Made by a program: the position numbers and the translations under genes. From positions 9,374,501 through 9,438,500 of the forward strand of contig CM075770.1 of the NCBI GenBank assembly GCA_037974665.1: 64,000 nt of DNA, written 5' to 3'. Positions 24,319 to 35,795 of the stretch are shown here, in pieces. Below the pieces are notes generated by a model. That model saw nothing but the letters and a program-made list of their open reading frames with translations. It ran no database searches and was not told the origin of the DNA. The DNA comes from Ehretia macrophylla. Taxonomy: Eukaryota; Streptophyta; Magnoliopsida; Boraginales; Ehretiaceae. The first letter of the stretch is position 1. Each line of letters opens with the position of its first letter.

Positions 24319-24896
24319 GTGCGATTTGATTCTTTTTATCCTCAATCTGAATTCAAAGAAAAATATATATCACCTTAAAATTAGCTATAAGATAATTAAT
24401 CTGAAATTCTAATAAAAAAAATATTAAGTAAGTCATATATACTTGGTCTAGTAAGTAGGAAAAGTATCCAGGTAATTCACACATATTAATAGCAGTAAAT
24501 TTAACCAAAAATAAATAAATAAAACTAAACCAGAACCACTAATTATTGATTGATTGTCTAAACAAAGAAGAGAATAGTTGATCGATCAAGTGAAATTGGA
24601 CTATTTAATATGGCTTCTTGGAGGTGCATTGCGTTATAATTGCATTCCCTTGAGTTCATCCTCCCCGAAAATCGTTATTGTCATTGTCATTGGCAGTTCT
24701 CATGTAATTTCTTTCCACTTCAGTAGTTTTTATATATATACCTCTGATAACATTGTAAATCTCTTTTGAGATGAATTTATTCTCCCCTCAACCCCAAGGG
24801 ACCATTGTTTGGCCTGATACATTATGCTTTCACTACGATGTATGGATGAAAGAATAATAATTTATGTCACTTCGTGTCCATCAATGAAGGACCTCT

Positions 24897-24945
24897 GACT
24901 CTCACAATGATGTGGAGCCCATACAATATGGGTCCTACATAATCG
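24897..24945. repeat. Short imperfect inverted repeat
   Basis: CACAATGATGTGGAGCCCATA faces TATGGGTCCTACATAATCGTG across three bases. About 17 of 21 positions pair. The arms are too short for a typical MITE with visible target duplication. A small-RNA hairpin is possible but I do not recognise a known mature sequence. Confidence 0.6.
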
Positions 24946-25667
24946 TGAAGGCTGAATGTTTATCAATAACAGATGGAAGAATAACTTGCAAGATAAGAGT
25001 GCCATCAATAAAGAGTCGTGTCAAACTTTTTTGTCCTATTATATTTGACGAGCGAAGTGGTGAGCTTTGCGGTGGAACAAGGGTGTAGCTAGCGTTTAGT
25101 ACATGTCATGCAAGCATTTCAAGCCCAGAGAAATATATATACTCTGGCATGTGAGAGGGAAGTTACATCGTTTCTTTAGGAGTTGTACATTTCGCTCTCG
25201 GGGGCCCTTCATTGAATTAATGAAAATGATCATACATAGAGTGGGCAAATTGTATGCCTCGGATCAAAACACCATTTAAGAAGAGCTCTCCTCATTCATT
25301 GTATCCTTTCCTCCGAATCTTCTTCTTTGGATACTAGGATCTCGAATTGGATGTCTCCATAGTGAGCATTTTAGACAAGTCTTAGACTGCAAAACAGGCA
25401 AAAGAACAAATCAAAAAGGTTAAACTCTTACAGTTAAATATATAAAGATATATATATGTATATATATAATATATGAAAAAAAGGAAAAAAGGAAAAAGTT
25501 CGACAAATGTTAAGTGCTTCACTGCAACAAATTGACTTGTGGGCGTATTTACACTTTGGATTGGATTGTGTAGGTTATAGCTTTGACCAACTCACAATAT
25601 GTTTAAAGTATTTCTATGTTTTTAATCTACAAAACCATTTTGTCCTTACTTACTCCATATTAAAAAT

Positions 25668-25905
25668 AATAAATATATAATAAAAACCTTCTAACTGCTT
25701 AAACTTTTAGATAGAGTGATAATTTAATATAGTATCGTAGTGTTACTAAAATGTCTTCAATTCAACTCTTGCCACTACTTATTTAAAACATGTCCACGTG
25801 TAGGCTCAAAAATGAATCTCATTTGTACGTGAAGGCATGTGTGAAAACAATATATGTTGAAGATAATAAATTAATAATAAACCCCTCTCTAGATAGATAG
25901 TCCAG
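25668..25905 (+). mobile_element. TRIM-like retroelement, decayed
   Basis: Left, TAATAAAAACCTTCTAACTG through AGAGTGATAATTTAATA matches the LTR-like part of the element at 17226. A decayed primer-binding site (TAGTATCGTAG) follows. The internal part holds CATGTCCACGTGTAGGCTCA. On the right GTTGAAGATAATAAATTAAT...CCCCTCTCTA restarts the LTR-like sequence. Direct repeats flanking a short non-coding interior with a primer-binding site define TRIM elements. Confidence 0.5.
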
Positions 25906-28900
25906 TGTGTTCGCTTTGTTAAGCCCTTTGCTTCTTTCTGAAAAAATACACACACACACACAAATGGTTATTGCCTTGATATATTCATTGCTATTTTAAG
26001 ATTTAACCTCATCGTATTTTATATCTCAAATGGTTCAAAACAAGACATACGTAGAGAATGTGTAGTAGTTTGCAAATTAGGAGATCGTGAAAGGACTGGC
26101 CTTGTAGAAACAATCTACGAGGTGTTCATGCAACTTGTTACTGTGAATTAAGTCTTATCAATTAGTTGTTAATAATATATTGACAATGATATGCTTTTAG
26201 TCTGATCTAGCTAGCAAGAAGAGGGTAGATCTTATGTTCTTAATTAATCCAGCCATATTTCAACCGATGTGGGGCTCACTTTTTTAATTTATTAGCCGAA
26301 TGACCTAATATCGGAGGCAATCATTTTCAGCAAGAAGATGGAAACGTGGAATCGCGGTTAGTTTTGGACTCTACAAATTAACTACAATTTTGACTATTTC
26401 TTACTTAGTGTAGGGGGGATTGTATGTGGACTCACGAGAAATTGCAAAATTCGTAAACCCTTGCGTCAACGAGTCATGATCCACGTACATCCTGACGCTG
26501 AATTTTAAATATTAAAGAACTATGAGTTTGGCTGTTCCTGAATGTAATTTTTTTCTCGTGTCCGATCCTTTCTCGAATTCTACATATAATTAGAGTTTTG
26601 TGTAATAAGTTATCTTTGGAATTCCTTAGAGAGTTGGATATTAGGTCAGTTAATATTCCAAAAATTGAGGAGGCAAAGTCAATTTTGAATACCATAAATT
26701 GGATATCTCATCCTGCAAAATAGAAAAGGAAAGAAGCAGAAGAAGAAGGCTTGTCCGTGTTATACTTTAATGGAAGAACGTTTGGAGCGTGAATAATTTC
26801 TTTTAAAGTAATTTCAAGGTTGTTTGCCTGATTAATTAACGTGGATTTTAGTTCTTTTCAACGAAGTTATGTATATTAAAATATGACACTCTAATGTAAA
26901 ATCGAAAAACTTACTCGAATGAGTTTAACAAGTGTGAACATGATAGAAGGATACTAAATTATGAGTTTTTTTCCTTATAAAAAATCTAGCTCGTGACACA
27001 TGATATAGCGGACAAACTATGATTTGTTCACTTCTTACGTAATTTATAGTTTACCATTCTGTCTTTAACTCCGTAGGATATGAAGAACGGCAAGCGAATT
27101 CTATTTAGCTGATGTAATGGACTTTTTATGGTGTGGATAACTTTTTGTCGGATTTGAATTTTTCTTATATCATATAATATTATCAGAGATATTTATTAAA
27201 TATTGTAATTTGTCTACATTATCTTATTATAACAATATATAAATAATTCATTATTATTGAATTATTCTTATAATATTGTAACGTTTTGAAAAAATCCGAT
27301 ATCTTTGACTACATGCTTATTTTATTATGTCGGTAAATTGCTAACCTTGGCCTCCCTTCAAGTGATGATGCATGTGCAGGAAATAAGGAAGGGTCGTAAA
27401 TTCATATATAGCACAATGAGCTAATCATCTACTTTGACTCCTCACCTCTTGAATTGGTACCCGTCATCGAAAATAAAACGTAATTTAGATTTGATCTCAA
27501 ATTCTTGCGTTTAATCTGTCATTTTATATGATTGTGGTGTTAGTTTAATATCTTCAACACTTAGGCTTTGATGTATCCAAGGAAATATGCAACCCCGGCC
27601 CCACTGATCCAATATTTTTTTAAATTACATTTATAGCTTTGTATAAATGTATAAGAATTTAATTAGTTCCTATTTTAAAAAATTATCATTTATAAGACTG
27701 TTACATTATACATTTTAACCTCCACAGAAAAATAAAAATTCTAAATTCATCTTCTCTAAATGTATCAAAGGAAAGACTTAAAGCTTTTCAAGGGGTGGTG
27801 GAATGTAACTCCAAATTGTCCCTATAGTTGAAACATATTGTACCTACATTATAGTATCCTTAAATCGTATTGCCATGTGGTATACAGTTTCATGTCATAT
27901 ATTTATGGCGCAGAAATTGTTGGTGCAAAGGAAGAGCTTACGTTAACAAGTTGGCCGATGTTTAATTAGATGTCAATTTACCAAAATACCAAGCATTTAT
28001 TCAAATGTTTAAGATCCAATAAAACTTGACCACCAAATAAACCAAAATATCAAAGAAATTACGTCACAACTAGAGCATCATAAAAACATATGATTACGAT
28101 TAAATTGGTCATAGTAAGTTTCATTCATTGCGGCTTGTACTAGGTTGGTAATAGGTTGCTTTAGATCATTATTATCAGGATCCATATTATGATTTTGTGT
28201 ACTATGGTCAAGAACGTCGACTGCATTTCAATGGCAGATATTTAGCCTGAAATGGTACTTGATCAGCTTAAACTGTTTTAGTTTTATCTACCCTAAAATC
28301 CCTCCAAAGTCTTATCATTTTTCAATGGGTGATAGGTTGCATATTGCAGTCATTTATTTCATTATGATACGAGCTAAAGTCTCAAGGTCGAACCTTTTTC
28401 TTCATTGAATTAGTGTATATAGTAAAACGCATTATTATACCACACGGTTTATAGTTTTAAGATAGATCAAACATAATCCTATGATGAATTTCTCATAAAA
28501 AAATATTATTCCAAAGATATCAGAAGTCTTTAATTCATATGGGTTTATCTTTGTCATTCATAAATTCTAACTTTAATTTATAATGGTGTAGACAAAAAAT
28601 AAATAGCTTCTCTCAACCATTATCATCCTAATTTTGCAATATTTCTGTTAAGGTAAGAATATATATGATATATACTCCTCGGTCCAGATGCGAGCTAAGA
28701 ACTTGCAAAAACAATAACAGGGGCCCAGTTTTGAGGGATAAAATTTTAATAATCAAGTCAGTTTTCAATATAACCGAGACAAATAATATTTATACTATTT
28801 TTAAAAAGAATCTCCGAAATTTATAATCCATATCAGTTTCTATAAGTACTAATATCTCTGTGGATGCCCTTATATTGATGGTAGCTTCGCTCCAAAATAT

Positions 28901-29716
28901 TTTTAACAATTATCACTGTCCACATTCGAGTTAAGTCTTGAAAAATCTTGTGCTTACAACTATTTGTATATGAGCATCTCCAATAGATCTCCAACTCTCA
29001 AATTATTTATATTTAGCGGAATTATTAGTATTAAATTATTCTAACAGTTCGCTTATTCAATCTTTCATATTTTAGGAAAGGTCCAATCTAAAATTTGAAT
29101 TCTACAAAGATGAGAGAGTAGATTTGATCCTCTATCACATCTCTTGTATTATTCAACAGTTAAATGATCTTAAAAAATAGAAAAATTATTAAAGTAAAAT
29201 TGAAATAAAAAATTTATAAATGTAAAAAAAGGTTTCACATCCCTTAAATATTGTAGGGAAAAAAAAAAAAAGAGAATTGTTGGAGTTAGGGGTAAAAAAA
29301 TGACCTCTCTTATTTCCATTCCCCCATGAGAAGGTAAAGAGCAAAATCAACCAGAAAACCACTAAACCTATACCCTATTAGTGAAGCTAATACGTCTACT
29401 CTTATGGAGATGACACCCCACTAGCCATTCTATTTTATGTGTCAATTCTCTGGTCAGATGCAATGGTTTTTCTTTCATTACTTACTAAAAATATATTCAG
29501 AAGGATGGCAACATATTACTGATTTTTCAAGCGTTACTATTTTAAAAACGTATTTACTTACAACAATGTTTGTGCCCTTGCCCTTGTAGAGATTGGAATA
29601 CAGCTTCCAACATTCCGAAACTGTGTATTTTTTTCCTCTCAATATAACCCTCTGTATTGCTCGTAAAATATCTAGTTGTAGTCATTACGTAAAAGAAAAT
29701 GTATTTTATTATCACT

Positions 29717-29844
29717 GGTTATTTGGTCTACTAATATGTTCTCATTTTAGGTGTGAGAGATTTCAAATTTAATTTTTGTATGTCTATCTTAAAAAATGTA
29801 AAATGACTTACGTCTCTCTTAAGTTTTTTTTTTTTTTTTTTTTT
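29717..29844 (+). mobile_element. SINE, family A, copy 3
   Basis: GGTTATTTGGTCTACTAATA, then AGGTGTGAGAGATTTC, GTAAAATGACTTACGTCTCT and CTTAAG followed by 22 T. The order matches the copies at 12917 and 23144. The T-rich end is as expected for some plant SINE families. Confidence 0.7.
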
Positions 29845-29964
29845 GGGTTAAAGCACTACCGTTAAGATGAAGTAACTTGGCCAAAGCTGTAAGCAATTTG
29901 CAATTTACATTTGAGGTTTGTATCGTTGCCAAACCCTGTTAATAGCACTAAAACAATAAGCCAC

Positions 29965-30180
29965 ATTTTCCACGTGGCACCGCATATATGGCGAGATCTA
30001 CAGATGGGCGGCCATGATGGAATCACGTGTTGGCACATTTAACCTCACTGACACGTAAACATGTAGGCAACTCATAGGGATTAGATTTTAGGTGGCACCT
30101 ACCAAAGATTGGGCCTGTCAGATGGATTTGGAGCCCACCTAATAAAAAGTGATTTTTTATTTGGTTGTTATCGGCCTGGG
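29965..30180. promoter_or_regulatory. Candidate regulatory patch with ACGTG motifs
   Basis: Within about 90 bases there are CCACGTGGCAC (about 29970), ATCACGTGTTGG (about 30022) and GACACGTAAAC (about 30050), all ABRE/G-box-like, in a patch that is less AT-rich than the flanks. It lies 12 kb upstream of the MYB start. No function is shown by sequence alone. Confidence 0.3.
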
Positions 30181-32582
30181 TCCACTAAGCCTTCATTGTC
30201 TACTTTGATATGACACCTGTATTGACATATTCAACAAAAATATAAAAATGAAATAGCAGCCGCGAATAAGAATTCTTCATAATATCATTACGAAATAGCA
30301 GAAAAAGAAATCCATTATGATTTTTAAAAATTGAACGAGGCGTTTCCCCTCGATTCAGGCAAACGACGAAAGGAATCCAATTAAGTTCTTACGCTTTCAC
30401 GTCTACAACTACATTAATTTGATTGCTACTGCAATGAATCCATCCAAAATATAAACCATAAAAAAATACCTATTATGAGTTAAATTTAACAATTTAACTG
30501 TTTATATTAATTCATTATAATTGTATGGATAAATTCTTTCATTGATAACAAAATACACCTTTATTCAAAACTTTTAGTTGAACTGATGGCGAGATCGATT
30601 TAATCATTACATTTTATTTATAATGTAATAAACCTCTAACCAAGCAGATGACTACCACGTATCATCAATAGGGGCCATGCCGAACAGATGATTCAATGTG
30701 GTGCGAATATTGTAGTGTGAGGTGTTGACTTGTAGTAGGAGGTGAAGTATTTTATTATTTATCAACCTCTCCGTCTCTGTTCACTTAATGCAGTGTTATG
30801 TTATTACGTCATGTCTTGGAATATTAGCAGAGTCATTTTTTAAATTATGAGGATTTTTAATTCAAATTTTGTTGATATTTTTAAATTCAAAAATTAATTC
30901 AGTTTTTATTAAAACAATTATTTATATATAAATATTTAATTGTATGATTTTAAATTTTATTAGAGAAAAATCCTAATAACACCCCTACTTAAGACTTTGG
31001 ATTAAGGCTCTAAATCTTATGATGTAACTGTGTCTTAGCTTATTTTTTAAATTAATCAAGAATCAAAAAATATTTATAATTTTTATTCTTTTTAGGACAA
31101 AATTTATAATTAGAAGATATTAATTCAAACCTAAAATATTTGATCTTAATAAATTATTATTCGATCATTCTATTTAATTTTTAAGACGGCTGTGAGGGAG
31201 TTGTGTCTAGTGGGTTTTTCTACGTAAAGGTATTCTAGAACCAATCACAAATCACCAACTCAAAACTATAATTAATTGAGCTTTAAGATACTATTAAAAA
31301 TCACATCATCGTAGTCTATTTGTAATTGTTAGCCTCACAATCTAACTTTGTACCACAATAGGACAACATGGACCCGTGTTCTATTGTGTCCACTAGTATA
31401 TTCTTTATAATTGTCATTATCCATTTATTTTCAATTCTATCATGATTAAGTTTATTTGGCTTGCCAATGCATTATGTCTAATTTTGAAGCAAAAGTTGTA
31501 CAAGTTAATAGGATAAATTTCACACTTAGTTTTTATTGTTTACATATTTTTTTAATTTATTATTTAATATTTTAAAAGATTTATAATAGTCTTTAATATT
31601 TATAAAAGTTATTTAAAATAATACCTATTGTTCTAACTTAATTAATTTGATCTTTATTATTTTAAAAAAAATTAATTTAGTCCTTATTATTTTTTAAAAA
31701 AATTAATTTAATCCTTACACGTGATCCCTATTTAAGAACTAAATTAAATTTTATAAAAAATAATAGAAACTAAATTAATTAATTTTGAATAATAAAGATT
31801 ATTTTGAATCGCCCTTGAAGAGTTTTATCTCGCTTGGGTCCGGGTCCGCCCTCGGAGATGCTGGGTCGTAGATTTTGGATACAATCCGGAGTATCCTCTT
31901 GGGAAAGATAAGAAGTTGAAATTGTGATCTTCGTTTGGGGCTGGCCACCTCTGGAAATGACATCAGAATATGGGTAAGTCATCCCGCTTAGCGATCTCCA
32001 CTCTCGGGGAGGAAATCTGTTTGTTATTTACATGTCGTTACGTGATTCAAATGTGTTAGTAATCTCTGTTGGTTATTATATGTTGTTTACCTTATGTGTT
32101 ATACTACCGTACGTGAATTGCATCATGATTTGCAAAAGAGACCGACCAGAAATGTTTTCAAAACTCTTCTTTTCTATCCCCCCCCAGCTTCCCTAGAGCT
32201 CCCCGTTTTTTTTCTTTCTCTCTCTCTCCCCCCCCCCCCCCCCCCCCCAGTGCAGGTGCAGCCTAGCTTGAAAATGAAATAAACTTTGAATGTTTACATG
32301 CTCGAAGCCTCTTGCTGTCATAGTTGGATTTAAGTTGTAAAAGTTAGAGTTTGTTTGTACTACTCCCAGGTAGAAGGATAGCTGTGCTGAAACCCTAGTT
32401 TTTAAATAGTCGGGTAGTTCTCAAGTCTCAGATGATGTAACACTCTTTTGTGCTTGAATTATCATATAGTGGCTTGTTATTGAATAATTCTTTATTTATT
32501 GTTCCTTTTTATGGAATCACAATGACAGTAAACGCAGACTTTGACCTAGTCTTGAGAAAGGCTGGGTTGGGGTCTTTACAGG

Positions 32583-32594
32583 TGGTATCAGAGC
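32583..32594 (+). other. Primer-binding site, initiator Met tRNA
   Basis: TGGTATCAGAGC lies two bases after the LTR end (TTTACA at 32580). It is complementary to the 3' end of plant initiator tRNA-Met and sets the 3' border of the 5' LTR. Confidence 0.85.
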
Positions 32595-33211
32595 TTAGAT
32601 AGCTCATAAGTCGGGATAGGATCTTCGGACAGTGGATAGACATCTTTTAAGGATATGTGTCTGGCGTAATCATGTGTGCTCAATGTGCTTATTTGCTAAG
32701 TGTGAATCTATTTTCTATAAGTTGCATGTTTAAGTTATTAATTATATACATGCATTACTCGTAAAATGGTAAGTTATCCCATTCCCTGAAAGAAACGGCC
32801 AGTAGCGGATCTCCTCAAAGGCAAGTCAACAAACAAAGGAACAGCTGATAGGCCGTTGGTATTTTCCTTGATCAGAATTCTTGAAGTTCTTCTTTGGCAT
32901 CTTTGGTTGGACTTCTTAATCGGTATTTTCTCTGGACTTCTTACTTATTGGATTTCTGAAGATGAGCCTTTATTTGGCATTCATATTGCCTTTATTTGGC
33001 ATATATATTGCCTTTATTTGACATTTGAGATTTCTTGGTATTTTCACGTGGTATTCTTTTATGGTGTTCTTTGGTATTCTTATCCGGGTATTACTATTCG
33101 AGGCTCATGTTTGAAATTCTTACTTGGCATCCGGTATTCAATATCGCGTAGTGGACCGGAGGTACTGGAGAAGTAAATTGCGAGGGCGCAATTTTTATAA
33201 GGGGAGGAGAA

Positions 33212-35406
33212 TGTAATACCTGAGCTCGACCATGCATTTACAAGTATTTATTTATATTTATTTCTTTTGTTATTTTTGAAAAATGTGTATTTGTGATTAT
33301 TTGTCTGCATTTAATTTATAGTGAATTGTCATACTATTTAAAAATCAATTGGAATTACGATTAATAGTAACCTCTTATTAGGTGTTCTTATAACATTAAT
33401 TAACATTAAGCATAGGGTCGTTACAGGGATGTAAAGCTCCATATTATGACCAAGTAAAACTTTTTAGCTGCTTACAAGAGTATGGGTGATTTCCTTTAAC
33501 TTTTCGACCTATTTCAGCTGTTTTTCAGAATTTAAGGGTTTTTGGTCCGGAAAAGGGATTTCACTTCGGGACCAATTATAGGAAAATCAGGACCCCGCCG
33601 TGAAAAAAAGGCATACGTCATTGGGTTCTTTTAACTTGTACTACTTAATGGCGAAGTTTGGTAAAATTATATCCCGGCCTGAAAATACGATAATCGGGAC
33701 ACCTATGCGCAAAACAGGCAAAAACAAGGAACGTTTGTATCACTCTCGGGGAGTGACATGTGTCTCAGGACATATGTCACACATGCGTGGACGTGCCACG
33801 TATGTGAGACACGTGTCACACATGCGTGGACATGCCACGCATGCGTGACACGTAGGGGGGACACGTGTCACACATGCGTGGATGTGCCACGCATGTGAGA
33901 CACTTGGCGGGATACATGTCCTGCATGCGTCAACTTTGAAAAACTATATAAAGGGGTCACTTGACCTCCTGAGATCAAACATGCAGACATTTTTCTCTAC
34001 TCGATTTTACTAAATTATATCGATTCAATTAGTTAACGTTCCGAAAGTTTTAAAACCGGTCCAAATCTTGTCCAATTTTTGGCATTTTAAGGTGAGGAGA
34101 TTTTACTAAAAACAGCATCTTATATGTTTATATGATTATTATATGTCTATAACATGATTTGTTATTTTAATATTCTAGCTTGAGATACATATCATGCTTA
34201 TTAATATTCTTTATTTATTTGAATTAGAGTTGACTTTGATAATGTATTAGTTAAGAATTAATTGTTACTGATTAATGTGGAGTTTATCACTTTATGTGAC
34301 ATCAATGAGAGATTGTAAATATGTTCTTTTAATTGCTTGTAACTCTTGAATACTGAACTAGAGGATGTTATTAACCTGAAGGAATTTGAAAGCTAGCTAT
34401 GATTAACTTGAATTATCTTGAACTTCTGATTGTTAAAAGTATATGTTTGGGGACAACCTTTTTTGTTGTTCTCCACCCACGTGTTTATCGAACTACATAT
34501 CAGTTGTGTGTTATGTGGCAACTTGTACATGCTTGTGTGCTACTTGATTAGGGGTTGCAACCTCAGGCACGACAGTGTTTCACGAACGCCGGGCGGCATT
34601 GGGTTTGCCGGTGATCCCGTGACTATTGTGGTCCTATTCCCTCTTCTCGCTAGGGACGCCTATCGCCCTTGAAGAGTTTTATCTCGCTTGGGTCGGGGTC
34701 CGCTCTCGGAGATGCTGGGTCGTAGATTTTGGATACAATCCGAAGTATCCTCTTGGGAGAGATAAGAAGTTGAAATTGTGATCTTGATTCGGGGATGGCC
34801 ACCTCTGAAATGACATCAGAATATGGGTAAGTCCTCCCGCTTGACGATCTCCACTTTTAGGGAGGAAATCTGCTTGTTATTTACATGTCGTTACGTGATT
34901 CAAATTTGTTAGTAATCTATGTTGGTTATTATATGTTGTTTACCATACGTGTTATACTACCATACGTGAATTGCATTATGATTTGCAAAAGAGATCGACC
35001 AGAAATGTTTTCAAAACTCTTCTATTCTATCCTCACTGAGCTTCCCCAGAGCTCACCGTTTTTTCTCCCCCCCCAGTGCAGGTGCAGCTTAGCTTGAAAA
35101 GGAAATAAACTTTGAATGTTTACATGCTCGAAGGCTCTTGCTACTATAGTTGGATTCAAGTTGTAAAAGTTAGAGTTTGTTTGTATTACTCTCGGGTAGA
35201 AGAATAGTTGTGCTGAAACCCTAATTTGTAAATAGTCGGGTAGTTCTTAAGTCTCAGATGATGTAACACCCTTTTGTACTTGAATTATCATATAGTGGCT
35301 TGTTATTGAATAATTCTTTATTTATTGTTCCTTTTCATGGAATCACAACGACAGTAAACGCAGACTTTGACCTAGTCTTGAGAAGGGCTGGGTTGGAATC
35401 GTTACA
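33212..35406 (+). repeat. 3' LTR of the Tekay-like element (2.2 kb)
   Basis: It starts TGTAATACCTGAGCTCGACC after a polypurine tract and ends GAATCGTTACA, with TG...CA borders. It contains the ACGTG/GCATGC-rich minisatellite (33750-33935) followed by a likely promoter: CTATATAAAGGGGTCAC at about 33943. The C-run near its end is 8 bases (35067-35074), while the matching site in the 5' LTR has expanded to over 20 C (about 32229-32249). Confidence 0.8.
33750..33935. repeat. Palindrome-rich minisatellite in the LTR
   Basis: Variants of ACACGTGTCACACATGCGTG and GGACGTGCCACGCATG alternate three to four times. CGTGG...CCACG pairs inside units, so each can form a small hairpin, and CACGTG/ACGTG cores recur. 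It lies just upstream of the LTR TATA-like sequence at about 33943, a position expected for promoter/enhancer repeats of the U3 region. Confidence 0.85.
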
Positions 35407-35609
35407 CCAACCTACTCCTAAAAAAAAAACAAGAGCTTCCCCAGCAAACCACTAGAAGTTACCCATTGAGTCAAGCAATGATCTAATTGGAGAAGCAAGC
35501 TGCTCTTTGTCACCCCATTGCCCTTGGGACCAAGAACAAGCTCCAAAAAAGAAGAATGACTTATCGCAATCTTAGGTACAATGGCTAGTTGGAAAGCCTT
35601 TCAAGCCAA
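35407..35609. other. Unidentified segment between LTR end and foldback arm
   Basis: About 200 bases that belong neither to the LTR nor to the foldback repeats. The composition is coding-like (for example CCCCATTGCCCTTGGGACCA) but no frame stays open and I do not recognise a family. It may be filler DNA captured during break repair or the end of another element. Confidence 0.4.
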
Positions 35610-35795
35610 TGATCCCTATTTAAGAACTAAATTAAATTTTATGAAAAATAATAGGAACTAAATTAATTAATTTTAAATAATAATGATCATTTTGAATCAC
35701 TTTATAAACATTAAAGATTAATATAATTTTTTAAAATGTTAAGGACCAATTTAAAAAAATATATAAACAATAAGAACTAAAGTGTGAAATTTATC

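Larger units (their letters stand above)
23350..24345. other. Nuclear insertion of plastid DNA (NUPT): trnS-GGA to ycf3
   Basis: A plastid-like tRNA-Ser(GGA) on the minus strand (23531-23618) and the first exon of ycf3 on the plus strand (24195-24318) lie in the divergent arrangement they have in most angiosperm plastid genomes, with a spacer between them. The fragment continues a little into ycf3 intron 1 (GTGCGATTTGATTC). Both genes carry substitutions, including a stop in ycf3, so the insertion is old. End points are estimated from where plastid-like sequence seems to fade. Confidence 0.85.
24346..31508. other. Gene-poor AT-rich intergenic region
   Basis: I see no supported coding gene. 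Recognised items are a small imperfect hairpin (24897-24945), a TRIM-like element (25668-25905), a SINE (29717-29844) and a G/C-richer patch with several ACGTG motifs (about 29965-30180). The stretch 24880-25400 is less AT-rich than its surroundings but shows no frame or motif I can name. Confidence 0.45.
31811..35406 (+). mobile_element. Internally deleted Ty3/gypsy element, Tekay/chromovirus-like
   Basis: Layout: partial 5' LTR (31811-32580), primer-binding site TGGTATCAGAGC (32583-32594), internal part without gag or pol (32595-33200), polypurine tract GGGGAGGAGAA (33201-33211), full 3' LTR (33212-35406, TGTAATACC...GTTACA). The partial 5' LTR aligns with 34665-35406 of the 3' LTR; the first part of the 5' LTR is lost. 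Roughly 6% difference over the first 210 aligned bases suggests it is older than the neighbouring Tat element. The Met primer site and the GGGGAGGAGAATGTAATACC junction are typical of Tekay/Del-type chromoviruses. The internal frame at 32856-33176 matches no known retroelement protein. Confidence 0.8.
31509..35795. mobile_element. Foldback element split by a 3.8-kb insertion
   Basis: The left arm (31509-31810) begins GGATAAATTTCACACTTAG. The right arm (35610-35795) ends CTAAAGTGTGAAATTTATC. The arms are made of the same 'AATTTAGTCCTTATTATT'-type repeats facing their complements as in the elements at 10410 and 20689. The two halves are separated by 31811-35609, which holds a deleted Tekay-like element. 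An 89-bp segment beginning TGATCCCTATTTAAGAACTA is present on both sides of the insert (31722-31810 and 35610-35698), with five differences. Confidence 0.8.

Noticed and set aside
32856-33176. 106-codon frame inside the Tekay-like element
   Set aside because: It does not match gag, protease, reverse transcriptase or integrase motifs and is Trp/Phe/Leu-rich from T-rich DNA.
33750-33935. CRISPR-like array appearance of the LTR minisatellite
   Set aside because: Units are adjacent, variable and lack unique spacers, in a plant retroelement LTR; it is a minisatellite.
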